This document shows positions 16,422 to 23,433 of a stretch of 41,865 nucleotides of DNA, one piece after another. The stretch lies in the IMG/VR virus record IMGVR_UViG_3300043803_001112, positions 1 to 41,865 of that record; one strand, written 5' to 3'. Numbering within the stretch: the first letter of the stretch is position 1; each line of letters opens with the position of its first letter. The stretch comes from a virus. A program made the position numbers and the translations under genes. A model generated the notes under the pieces. The model did not search any database, was not told the DNA's origin, and saw only the letters and a list, made by a program, of their open reading frames with translations.

Positions 16422-17246
16422 TTAATAATCGTAACTAAAAGCTTTATAGAACCAAGAAAACTTGTTGTATATATTATCGCAGTTCTGTTTTCCAAGAATA
16501 TCTATATAGTCGTTAGGCACTGGTTTGATTACTTTTTGAATTGTATGGTCACCAAAAGGAATGTGCATACGATCATCTTCAAAAGTCTTTTGTTCTACAT
16601 TATTAAAGTCGTGTTGATAAAACGGCAATCCAAGATACTCGTACACTCGTTCCATTTCTCTTTGAGGATTACTGGCGAAGTTTTCAAACTTAATAAATAA
16701 ACATTTCTTACTTAATTTACGCATAACGGTATCATACAATACATCAATACTTACAGCAAGTGGCGGCGCTTGCATTAAAAAGTAATCTATTCTCTTATCA
16801 ACCGTAGTGTTACGAAGTTCGTTCCAGTTCTGAAGGCCAGCATCAATGTGCTGATATTGTCGCCACTTCTTTTCCATGCTCGCCACAACTGCTCGCAGAT
16901 CGCGAACCATAACAATAACCTTTGGTTCTGGATAATACCAGTTTAGAAAATCGTATGTAACGCTCCAGCCTCTGCTTTTGTCAATAACATATTTCTTATC
17001 AGTGATGGCGTTAAAATATGCAAACATACCTTCTTTACAAAGAGCTTTGAATGCTGGTTCAACTACATTAATGTCTTGAGCCTTAAATTCAATATTTGTA
17101 GAATAAATATTTCTAGCATTAAGGAAGATTTCAATTAATCCACTAGTTGGTGTTGCATAAAAATCAGGATTTTGCGCCAGCACATTTTGTAAAAGTGTCG
17201 AACCTGCCCGAGGTAGTGAACATTGAAAAAATATCTTTTCAACCAT
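16422..17246 (-). CDS. PAPS-dependent sulfotransferase
   Basis: The chosen start gives 274 residues. Sulfotransferases move a sulfuryl group from PAPS to a sugar hydroxyl or protein side chain. The 5'-phosphosulfate loop is at the N-terminus (SLPRAGSTLLQ, residues 10-20) and the 3'-phosphate motif is VRDLRAVVAS (114-123, with Arg115 and Ser123). YVIDKSRGW near 86-94 and a C-terminal YEYLGLPF segment are also typical of the Sulfotransfer_3-like group found in marine phages. A longer ORF to 17318 exists, but its 24 extra residues precede the first core strand and would overlap the divergent APS kinase gene, so 17246 is preferred. The neighbouring APS kinase would supply PAPS. The acceptor is unknown. 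Confidence 0.85.
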   Translation of the reverse strand: MVEKIFFQCSLPRAGSTLLQNVLAQNPDFYATPTSGLIEIFLNARNIYSTNIEFKAQDINVVEPAFKALCKEGMFAYFNAITDKKYVIDKSRGWSVTYDFLNWYYPEPKVIVMVRDLRAVVASMEKKWRQYQHIDAGLQNWNELRNTTVDKRIDYFLMQAPPLAVSIDVLYDTVMRKLSKKCLFIKFENFASNPQREMERVYEYLGLPFYQHDFNNVEQKTFEDDRMHIPFGDHTIQKVIKPVPNDYIDILGKQNCDNIYNKFSWFYKAFSYDY

Positions 17247-17256
17247 ACCATATAAT
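17247..17256. promoter_or_regulatory. Ten-base divergent gap between sulfotransferase and APS kinase starts
   Basis: The two start codons face away from each other with only ten bases between them, ending in TATAAT directly before the plus-strand ATG. There is no room for full promoters plus leaders, so the promoters must lie inside the 5' ends of the opposite genes, or the transcripts enter from farther off. The gap holds no Shine-Dalgarno for either gene. Confidence 0.3.
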
Positions 17257-17712
17257 ATGCCAATTGGTTCGTTTTTAAAGGTATTAATTATGGGCTTGCC
17301 GGGATCTGGTAAAACCACATTAGCGGCAGATTTATCTTATCTTTTGAGCCATCATTATAAATGTCATTGGTTAAACGCAGATAAAGTTCGTGAACAATTC
17401 AACGATTGGGACTTCAGTGAAGCTGGTCGTGAACGTCAAGGTAAAAGAATGAAAGATTTGGCCGACATGTACGGTCAGTATAATGAAATAGTCATTTGCG
17501 ACTTTGTATGTCCGTTTCAAAAAACCAGAAATCAATTTGATCCTGATTTTTTAATATTTATGAATACCATTAACGAATCAACATACGAAGATACTAATAA
17601 AGTGTTTGAGCCGCCCAAAAAGTTTGATATTGAAGTTCAAAGTAAGAATAGCAGTTATTATTCTAAAATGATATACAACGAATTAGTTCGTAAGTTAAAT
17701 AAAAAAGTGTAA
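17257..17712 (+). CDS. Adenylylsulfate (APS) kinase, short phage form
   Basis: This kinase phosphorylates APS with ATP to give PAPS, the universal sulfuryl donor. The Walker A loop is GLPGSGKTT (13-21) after strand FLKVLIM. LNADKVREQFNDWDFS (39-54) matches the APS-binding D-x-x-R and FS elements of CysC, and the following GRERQGKRMKDLADMY helix is also characteristic. ICDFVCPFQKTR corresponds to the SP-x-x-x-x-R strand region. At 151 residues it is shorter than cellular CysC (about 200), as in phage homologues with the C-terminus trimmed. No ATP sulfurylase is seen, so host APS would be used. It is divergent from the sulfotransferase, ten bases away. Alternative: a related P-loop kinase, but the APS motif favours this call. 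Confidence 0.85.
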   Translation: MPIGSFLKVLIMGLPGSGKTTLAADLSYLLSHHYKCHWLNADKVREQFNDWDFSEAGRERQGKRMKDLADMYGQYNEIVICDFVCPFQKTRNQFDPDFLIFMNTINESTYEDTNKVFEPPKKFDIEVQSKNSSYYSKMIYNELVRKLNKKV

Positions 17713-17721
17713 GATATATAT

Positions 17722-18234
17722 ATGGTAGCTTATAGTGTACATGATTTAGCTGATGAAATATTCGCGAATGAATTTGAGTATGATAGCGGCTATGCTCAAT
17801 TTTATTATATTTCAGGATGGCTTGCTAATAATGTTGGTTTGTTAAATACAAAAATATACAGCCAATATTCAGTACAAAATTCTAATTTTGAACCAACAGG
17901 GTTTTTTCAACAAGAAGAAAGAGCAATATATAAGCAAATGTACTTGTATGAGTTTTATACAAAAAAGACTCGCCAAGTTTTGCGCGGAGTAGATAGCTCT
18001 GTAGATTTCGTGACTTTGCGTGAAGGCGACACAATGATTACGCGTACAAATAAAAACGAACTTGCAAAAACATATCGCGGATTAGCTAATGACGCTAGAG
18101 AAGAAATGGAAAGATTAGTATCTAGTTACAATATTTATCAAGCTGCGCCTGTGCAAGTGGCTGGTGAAGATGGTTCGCCGATATTTACAGGATCTGGATT
18201 TTTTTATTATCCATATGGATATGGTCATCCATAA
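17722..18234 (+). CDS. Unknown protein, possible virion or neck component
   Basis: A 170-residue protein that I do not recognise. Residues 1-75 are rich in Tyr/Phe and probably helical (VHDLADEIFANEF, YAQFYYISGWLANNVG, EERAIYKQMYLYEFYTKK). A short turn (VTLREGDTMITRTNKNE) leads to a long helix (AKTYRGLANDAREEMERLVSSYNIYQA) and a Gly/Tyr-rich tail. The helical layout with a basic/polar loop recalls small head-tail adaptor proteins, and the gene sits beside the neck and tube operon, but it is on the opposite strand and starts nine bases after the APS kinase. It is followed by a strong terminator. Assignment to the virion is only a guess. Confidence 0.6.
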   Translation: MVAYSVHDLADEIFANEFEYDSGYAQFYYISGWLANNVGLLNTKIYSQYSVQNSNFEPTGFFQQEERAIYKQMYLYEFYTKKTRQVLRGVDSSVDFVTLREGDTMITRTNKNELAKTYRGLANDAREEMERLVSSYNIYQAAPVQVAGEDGSPIFTGSGFFYYPYGYGHP

Positions 18235-18240
18235 GTAAAA

Positions 18241-18273
18241 AAAGAACCCCAGTCTTTCGACTGGGGTTTTTTA
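18241..18273. terminator. Bidirectional intrinsic terminator between convergent genes
   Basis: CCCCAGTC (18247-18254), loop TTTC, GACTGGGG (18259-18266): a perfect eight-pair GC-rich stem with a tetraloop, followed by six T on the plus strand and preceded by an A-run that gives a T-run on the minus strand. It ends transcription from gene 17722 (+) and from the tube-protein gene (-). Confidence 0.93.
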
Positions 18274-18285
18274 TTGTTATCTATT

Positions 18286-19620
18286 TTAGATCTTGCCAGT
18301 GCCAAGCTTGAAGAAGCCTGATGTAATAGAGTCTAATTCGTTTTGATAACTTCCAGACATAAACAATCCAGCGGTTGTGTCGTTTGCGCCGCCGATTTGA
18401 ACTGAATATGTTAAATCTACAGTTTGATTATCACCAAGATTTTCAGAATATGTTTCAGAAGATAATAGTGCGCCTCTGATTTCATAAACAATCTTATTTG
18501 CTGATGAGCTATTTTTCAATGTAATTGAAAGAGTTTGAGTTCCACTTGTTAAAGCGTCAAAAAGATTTTGATCTTTTAGTTCAGAAACAATTGCGCTAAT
18601 ACTTACATCCATATTAATAGGAACATTAACAACTCTTGCGAAACCAAATGTATTTCCAAGTCTTTGTAGAATTGTTCTGCTCAATGGAAGAGTAAAACTA
18701 AATGATTGAATATGAGCGTCTGCTAGATTTGTTAAACCAACGCTGTTTCCAAGAGAAAGAACTATATCACCAGGACGCAATGCGCTTACAGAACTTACTC
18801 CAGTGGTGAATCCTGTAAAATCAACACCAGCGGCAGCACCAATTGCTCCAGTGAAATCTCTTGAATAATCAAGTTTATATGCAGAACCAATAGAAGTAAA
18901 TTTAGTAGCTGGAGTAGCAAAAAGATTAATTGCTGCGCTATTTCCAGTTATTGAGGTTATATTTGCGCCAACCACTGATGTTGCGGGTGCATTTCCGGTT
19001 GTTACGGTTGTGACGGTTTCGGCTGAATCAGATTTGATGTTAAAAGCTTCAACAGTTACGCTTGCTGTTGGAATAGCTCCAACAGAAGCTTCAAAACTAT
19101 ATTCGCTAACGAATCCATTACCAATTCCTACTATAGTAGAATTTGGGGTCAATGTTCCGCCAACAACGTCTTCACCTTCATCTACAGTTAAAATGTAATA
19201 ATTATTACCTTGTAGATCAGTTAGTAATCCAGAAATAGCTTGTGCGCCATTAACGATATTTGTATCAGTAACTCCAGTAATATTAAAGCCCATTAATCTT
19301 TCATTATAGCCATCAGTTACATAATAACTGAAATCAAGTCCAACTGTTGGAGCTTCCATAACAATAGAATCGATACGAGCTAGTTTACCGAATTCATTGA
19401 TATCTTGTCTATTAATTGTAAAATTAAAATTACAATTTTGAATGCGATCCATCTTCTTTAGAAGAGAAATACCGGATGCTAGTGAACCTGTATCAGTTGG
19501 AGTAAATGGAGAGGCAGTGAATCCAGTACCTGCGCTATCTACTCCGCTTACTTGTACTCCAGTAGAACTTGGAGCGATAAATAAAGCTTGACTTTGGTAT
19601 ATTACACGATTTCTTGCCAT
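18286..19620 (-). CDS. Major tail tube protein, two-domain
   Basis: This 444-residue protein is the last gene of the leftward neck operon and ends at the terminator. Two regions look like copies of one tube fold. Residues 58-100 (IQNCNFNFTINRQ, FGKLARI, APTVGLDFSYYV) align by pattern with about 300-345 (IQSFSFTLPLSRT, NTFGFARV, VPINMDVSISAIV). A middle stretch (SVGAIPTASVTVEAFN) separates them. A duplicated tube protein is known from T5 (pb6), which builds a trimeric rather than hexameric ring stack, so a T5-like tube is suggested. Position after stopper, gp10-like and terminator-like genes supports the role. The gene is preceded by a 70-base A/T-rich gap that may hold its own promoter, expected for an abundant protein. 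Confidence 0.82.
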   Translation of the reverse strand: MARNRVIYQSQALFIAPSSTGVQVSGVDSAGTGFTASPFTPTDTGSLASGISLLKKMDRIQNCNFNFTINRQDINEFGKLARIDSIVMEAPTVGLDFSYYVTDGYNERLMGFNITGVTDTNIVNGAQAISGLLTDLQGNNYYILTVDEGEDVVGGTLTPNSTIVGIGNGFVSEYSFEASVGAIPTASVTVEAFNIKSDSAETVTTVTTGNAPATSVVGANITSITGNSAAINLFATPATKFTSIGSAYKLDYSRDFTGAIGAAAGVDFTGFTTGVSSVSALRPGDIVLSLGNSVGLTNLADAHIQSFSFTLPLSRTILQRLGNTFGFARVVNVPINMDVSISAIVSELKDQNLFDALTSGTQTLSITLKNSSSANKIVYEIRGALLSSETYSENLGDNQTVDLTYSVQIGGANDTTAGLFMSGSYQNELDSITSGFFKLGTGKI

Positions 19621-19690
19621 ATGTTTTTTATTTGTTTAATTGTTGTTAAATTGTTAATATTTTTTACAGTGATTGGTTGTTTTTGTGAAA
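19621..19690 (-). promoter_or_regulatory. A/T-rich gap before the tube gene, possible extra promoter
   Basis: Seventy bases without a gene, the largest gap in this operon; the others are overlaps or three bases. It is A-rich on the minus strand, with AACAAATAAAAAACAT just before the ATG and no Shine-Dalgarno and no clear hairpin. Placement before a high-copy protein makes a promoter likely, but no consensus is certain. Confidence 0.3.
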
Positions 19691-20551
19691 TTATAATCGA
19701 GGGTATCGATAAGTTTTGATTTCAAAGTCTAAAAATCCAATATGAAGAATCGGATTTAATTCTTTAATAACGCTATCGCGAATCTTTGAAGTTTCAACAT
19801 GGGATATAAAAAGCGTTTGAGAATTGTATGCGTTGTTTAAATTTTTATAATCATATCCTGTAGGATATGCGCCAGTTTTCATTTCATTGAATTCTCCTAA
19901 TGGATGACCTGTCATTGGTATGATACTAAATATTTCATTATATGAATCGCCAAATACGCTAAGAACTCCGTCTAGCTGATATAAGTTTTCACAAAACGCT
20001 ACGACTTTAATAATGCATTTTGTTTCGTCTTCACCGCCAAAAGCAAATGCAGTGTTATGAGATGTTTCAATAGAAGCGAATATACAAGGAGTAACAGGAT
20101 TATATGGAGTAATATAATTTTCAGATACTGTGAATCTGCTATTTGTTACGAATTTGTTTTCAATTATTAAATTATCTTCTGGCTGATCTGTTATATAACT
20201 GTTTACTTCTTTGACTGAATAAGTTCCGGTTATGTTCAGGCCCGTTGAAACTCCGCTATTAAAAATAATTCTGCCATTATCAAAATCAATTCTCATACCG
20301 CTTGTACCAGTAGATACAAATTGATTATTAATTGTGAAACCAGATGGTATTGTTGCGCCAGTTATATTTTTATCGTATACCCATTGTTTATATGGAGATC
20401 CGTAAACAACTTTATCTCCACCAAGTCGAGGATCTTGATAATTATATAGTTTTGTTGTATAAGTTTTATAAGCGTCACCTTTGGTCATTAAGAAATTATC
20501 GAACCAAAGAAAAAAACTGTTAATAACATTATGAGTAAATGTCGGTTTCAT
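19691..20551 (-). CDS. Candidate tail terminator or tail-completion protein
   Basis: A 286-residue protein with no family recognised outright. Its place, between an HK97 gp10-like gene and the tube gene, is where siphophages usually encode the tail terminator that caps the tube and joins it to the neck. It begins with a short helix (FFLWFDNFLMTKG) and has mixed strands. Around residues 155-200, segments such as CIFASIETSHNTAF, CIIKVVAFCENLYQLDGVLSVFGD and FSIIPM alternate strand and helix, as a terminator fold would. The C-terminus (HIGFLDFEIKTYRY) is also beta. It is longer than usual terminators (130-190 residues), with an extra beta-rich N-terminal part. It overlaps its upstream gene by four bases. 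Confidence 0.5.
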   Translation of the reverse strand: MKPTFTHNVINSFFLWFDNFLMTKGDAYKTYTTKLYNYQDPRLGGDKVVYGSPYKQWVYDKNITGATIPSGFTINNQFVSTGTSGMRIDFDNGRIIFNSGVSTGLNITGTYSVKEVNSYITDQPEDNLIIENKFVTNSRFTVSENYITPYNPVTPCIFASIETSHNTAFAFGGEDETKCIIKVVAFCENLYQLDGVLSVFGDSYNEIFSIIPMTGHPLGEFNEMKTGAYPTGYDYKNLNNAYNSQTLFISHVETSKIRDSVIKELNPILHIGFLDFEIKTYRYPRL

Positions 20552-21138
20552 GCTGTAATTTTATTTAAACTTTTTAAATCTTTAGAGAATTTGTTTATTA
20601 AATCAGATATGTATTTTGTATTTTTAAAAACAGTTCCCGGTCTAACTTGATTGGTTGATGATTGAATACCGAATCCAGATCGACTGTTTTTTATTTTTTT
20701 TAAATAATATCCAAGACCCGATATTCCGGTTTCTATTCCTCTCGCCCAACTTCTGCCAACTGCCCAAGGCATAGGCGTTATTTCAAATATTTGCACAGCG
20801 GTAGGTATATCAAAAATAATTGTACTATCTAAAGCTTTATTATTAAAAACAATTCTATAATTAGACTTCTCTAATAAATCTTCAATAGGTTTTATGGGGT
20901 CAGATCCTTCATCAAACCCAATAAAAGAATATAAATTAGTTATACCGGCAAGAGTTCCTGATGTGTTTGTTGCGTCTATGCCTCCTTTTATTTCTTGAGT
21001 GATAGGATGATTAAGAAATTCTTGTAAATATTGGTTTTTTATTTTATTGAATTCTTTTTCAACTATTCTATGAACTTCTTTTTGATACTCTTTGTCGGCT
21101 TGCAAATCTTGCATTATTTTTCTGTAATCTGGGTCCAT
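20548..21138 (-). CDS. HK97 gp10-like neck/tail-completion protein
   Basis: A 196-residue protein. The N-terminus is a long charged helix (DYRKIMQDLQADKEYQKEVHR and onward to about 40). The second half has the gp10-like pattern: a strand FDIPTAVQIFEITPMPWAVGRSWARGIETGISGLG (written here in two parts: FDIPTAVQIFEI and PMPWAVGRSW...GIETGISGLG), then a basic helix. In this family an aromatic W-x-x-G-x-S/G-W turn precedes the last helices. It overlaps the next gene by ATGA and lies three bases after the stopper-like gene, fixing it in a neck operon. Probable role: neck or tail-completion protein in the tail-to-head connection. Confidence 0.6.
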   Translation of the reverse strand: MDPDYRKIMQDLQADKEYQKEVHRIVEKEFNKIKNQYLQEFLNHPITQEIKGGIDATNTSGTLAGITNLYSFIGFDEGSDPIKPIEDLLEKSNYRIVFNNKALDSTIIFDIPTAVQIFEITPMPWAVGRSWARGIETGISGLGYYLKKIKNSRSGFGIQSSTNQVRPGTVFKNTKYISDLINKFSKDLKSLNKITA

Positions 21139-21141
21139 ATT

Positions 21142-21597
21142 TTATGCGTCAGGTTTGAGATAAAGAGTATAATATTGATTGTCAAATAAACCATGAGGTC
21201 TAAATGAAGAATTCAATACAAATCGTTTTCCATCAAGATCAAAACGGCGGGCATCTTTAATATAATCATAATCTTCTGCTCGCATCTTTATTCTTACAGA
21301 TCCAACAACGACTTCTAATTTAATTTGAGAAGCTAGTCCTGATTCGTTCCAGTATTTTTTACTAACGTCGTCGTTATAAAATATTCTTACTTTAAATGTC
21401 TTATAAACTGGTGTATTTACATATGAAGTGGTTTGACCAGCGGTATTATATAATGGATTAAAGTTAGGGTCGGTAATAATTACAATCTGTGAGGCTTCTT
21501 TAAAAACAGTGATTTCGCGAGCAAAAGTCTCATGAACATCATCAATAACCGCATTAAGCGCGATTCTTTCTGAAGCAGATATAAGATTCGTAGCCAT
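21142..21597 (-). CDS. Head-tail stopper-like connector protein
   Basis: A 151-residue protein, first gene of the leftward neck operon. It has an N-terminal helix (SERIALNAVIDDVHETFAREI), then a beta-barrel-like series: ASQIVIITDPNFNPLY, TPVYKTFKVRIFYND, IKLEVVVGSVRIKMRAEDY, RFDLDGKRFVLNSSFRPHG, QYYTLYLKP. This is the course of SPP1 gp16-type head-closure or stopper proteins, which gate DNA exit and bind the tail terminator. The start is supported by AAGG five bases before the ATG, one of the few Shine-Dalgarno-like sites here. It is transcribed from the divergent region 21598-21652. Function is inferred from shape and gene order. Confidence 0.6.
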   Translation of the reverse strand: MATNLISASERIALNAVIDDVHETFAREITVFKEASQIVIITDPNFNPLYNTAGQTTSYVNTPVYKTFKVRIFYNDDVSKKYWNESGLASQIKLEVVVGSVRIKMRAEDYDYIKDARRFDLDGKRFVLNSSFRPHGLFDNQYYTLYLKPDA

Positions 21598-21652
21598 ATA
21601 TACCTTTACACTGGTTGAAAAACTATAGAATATATATTAATATAAATAAATT
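21598..21652. promoter_or_regulatory. Divergent control region between neck/tube and chaperone/tape-measure operons
   Basis: Fifty-five bases separate two divergent operons. On the plus strand an exact TATAAATA (21641-21648) ends four bases before the ATG of gene 21653, so a T4-like late promoter here would give an almost leaderless transcript. On the minus strand there are several TATA-rich stretches (21626-21645) and an AAGG ribosome site before gene 21597. At least one promoter per strand is required by the gene layout; the exact boxes are uncertain. Confidence 0.5.
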
Positions 21653-22432
21653 ATGTCAAAGTCACTGTATAGTTTCAACATTTTTAAAACAGCCGAAGTC
21701 GAAGAGGATAAGACTGAAACGGTTACAAACGAACAAGGCGAACAGGTCGTTCGCACTTATAAGGAAAAAGTTAAGAAACAAATTCCAATAGAAATTCACA
21801 TTCTTCAGCCAAATAGAAAACAAATGCAAGAAGCTGACATGGAATTCAGTATTGAAATGAGCCGATGCATCCGAAATGGAATTTTAACAAAGGCGATGTT
21901 GCTAAATAAGTATAGTGATACTGGTGGTTTGATCAGCGACAATGACGCGAAGATAATGGTTTCTGCCGCTGGAGAAATTGGAGATCTACAAAGTAGACTA
22001 ACTATTCTTAATCTAAAACCAGAATCGGAACGCGATGAAGATTACAAGCTAAAGATTGAAAAAGTAACTTCTGAAATTCTTCAACGTCGTAAGACTCTTA
22101 TTGAAAAAGAAACGAGTTATATGACTTTGTTTAATCATACTGCCGACATTAAAGCTCAAAATAGAGCTATTCTTTGGTATGTACTAAGTCTAACTCAATT
22201 CAAGGATAATAGTAAAAAGAGTCCTGAATATGAATGGCTATTTCCCGGCAAGACATTTGAAATTAAAGAATCTGTCATGTTTGATTACGAAGAGAATAAG
22301 AATGAAATTTATGAAAAATGCTATAGTAAACTAGCTAGTGTTATTAGTTACTGGTTCTTTACCAGCAATACAGAAAAAGAAGAATTCGATAGAATCATTG
22401 GAGAAATAGATGGAACAGTCCCAACAGAGTAA
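21653..22432 (+). CDS. Candidate tail assembly chaperone, first of pair
   Basis: A 259-residue charged, mainly helical protein placed between tube and tape-measure genes, where siphophages encode the G and T chaperones. It starts with a short beta segment (LYSFNIFKTAEV), a strand pair around IPIEIHILQPNRKQMQEAD, then helices including IEKVTSEILQRRKTLIEKE and a Trp-rich AQNRAILWYVLSLTQF, ending in a helical ISYWFFTSNTEKEEF. The ILQPNRKQMQEAD turn is of the kind found in chaperones that bind the tape measure. The gene overlaps 22410 by 23 bases in another frame, which recalls the usual chaperone pair. No sequence family is recognised, so the call rests on position and shape. Confidence 0.55.
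   Translation: MSKSLYSFNIFKTAEVEEDKTETVTNEQGEQVVRTYKEKVKKQIPIEIHILQPNRKQMQEADMEFSIEMSRCIRNGILTKAMLLNKYSDTGGLISDNDAKIMVSAAGEIGDLQSRLTILNLKPESERDEDYKLKIEKVTSEILQRRKTLIEKETSYMTLFNHTADIKAQNRAILWYVLSLTQFKDNSKKSPEYEWLFPGKTFEIKESVMFDYEENKNEIYEKCYSKLASVISYWFFTSNTEKEEFDRIIGEIDGTVPTE
22400..22403 (+). promoter_or_regulatory. Shine-Dalgarno GGAG for gene 22410
   Basis: GGAG lies six bases before the ATG at 22410, inside the end of the upstream gene. It decides that start and argues for independent or coupled initiation of the second chaperone gene rather than obligatory frameshifting. Confidence 0.65.
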
Positions 22433-23405
22433 ATACAAAAAAGCTTTTAGGGATATAAAAAATGGATTCTCTGAGATTAAAGTTTTAGAGAATCTTTTTT
22501 ATTTAAAGCATTTGTCTTTGGAAGATCAAGTCGATATTGATCAAATTTATGATGTCTATTTTGATCAAGCTAAAAAACGCGGCGTTCCTACGAATAATGA
22601 AACTTTAGAACGGTTGGTTGACGAAAAACAATGGTCAAATAAACAAGAATCTTTAATAACACAAGAACAAAATTTAATAGAAAACTTCAATAAACAAAAG
22701 AAAGCGTTATATCTAAAATCAGAAATAACAAGAGTTAATAATGATATTGAATCGGCGCAAAAACGTTTAAACGATTTAAAAAATACAAGAGCAGCATTCT
22801 TTCAAAGAACCGCCGAAAGTTATGCCGAAGAAAGAGTTAATGATTATTATATATTGAAATGTTTGTATAAAGATAAAAAGTTAAGTCAAGAAGCTTTCGA
22901 AGAAGATGAGTTTGATAATATCGATTCTGAAACTCTTACTTGTATTATAAAACAATACTCAGAGGTATACAAAAACATAAATGACAACACAATTCAACAT
23001 CTAATTTTACAAGATTTTTTCAATTTGTATATGCCTTTTGCCGAAAATCCTACTGAATTCTTTGGTAAATGTGTGTGCGAGCTTACTTATAATCAAGTAA
23101 AATTACTTATTTATGCTCGATTTTTTAAGAATGTTTTTCAGCAAAATGATAAAATGCCTCAAGATATTAAAGATGATCCTGATAAAATTATCGATTATGT
23201 CAATGCTAATGAAAACGCTAAAAAGACAATTGAAAACAGAAATAATAAAGAAAACCAAGCGACTTCAATAGTTGGCGCAACATCAGAAGATCTTGAATAT
23301 ATAGGATTAAAGGCTAAAGGTCAAAAGACTTTATCTTTAGCAGACGAAGCCAAAAAGAAAGGCGGCTCATTGAGTATGGACGATATGATGAAAATATTCG
23401 GTTAA
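22410..23405 (+). CDS. Candidate tail assembly chaperone, second of pair
   Basis: A 331-residue protein, highly charged and helical. Coiled-coil segments lie around 75-125 (LIENFNKQKKALYLKSEITRVNND, shortened here to LIENFNKQKKAL and EITRVNNDIESAQKRLNDL). The middle has a Phe/Tyr-rich helical patch (LQDFFNLYMPFAENPTEFFG, KLLIYARFF), and the end is polar with SMDDMMKIFG. It sits directly upstream of the tape measure and overlaps the previous gene by 23 bases with its own GGAG. Expected role: together with the first protein, keep the long tape measure soluble and recruit tube subunits. No homology family is recognised. Confidence 0.52.
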   Translation: MEQSQQSKYKKAFRDIKNGFSEIKVLENLFYLKHLSLEDQVDIDQIYDVYFDQAKKRGVPTNNETLERLVDEKQWSNKQESLITQEQNLIENFNKQKKALYLKSEITRVNNDIESAQKRLNDLKNTRAAFFQRTAESYAEERVNDYYILKCLYKDKKLSQEAFEEDEFDNIDSETLTCIIKQYSEVYKNINDNTIQHLILQDFFNLYMPFAENPTEFFGKCVCELTYNQVKLLIYARFFKNVFQQNDKMPQDIKDDPDKIIDYVNANENAKKTIENRNNKENQATSIVGATSEDLEYIGLKAKGQKTLSLADEAKKKGGSLSMDDMMKIFG

Positions 23406-23419
23406 TAGTAATTTTAACG

Positions 23420-23427
23420 TGTAAATA
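23420..23427 (+). promoter_or_regulatory. Possible late promoter box TGTAAATA before tape measure
   Basis: TGTAAATA, one mismatch from TATAAATA, lies in the 28-base gap and ends six bases before the tape-measure ATG. Position is comparable with the box at 21641. It may be chance. Confidence 0.22.
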
Positions 23428-23433
23428 AAGCAT

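Noticed and set aside
17247-17318. Longer sulfotransferase start at 17318
   Set aside because: It would overlap the divergent APS kinase by 62 bases and its extra residues are the reverse complement of the Walker A region; Met at 17246 is directly before the core strand.
18241-18273. Attachment site or operator at the perfect inverted repeat
   Set aside because: The GC-rich stem, tetraloop and T-runs on both sides are fully explained by a bidirectional terminator between convergent genes.
22390-22432. Programmed -1 frameshift joining the chaperone genes
   Set aside because: The second gene is in the +1 frame, no slippery heptamer is visible in the overlap, and a GGAG start site is present.
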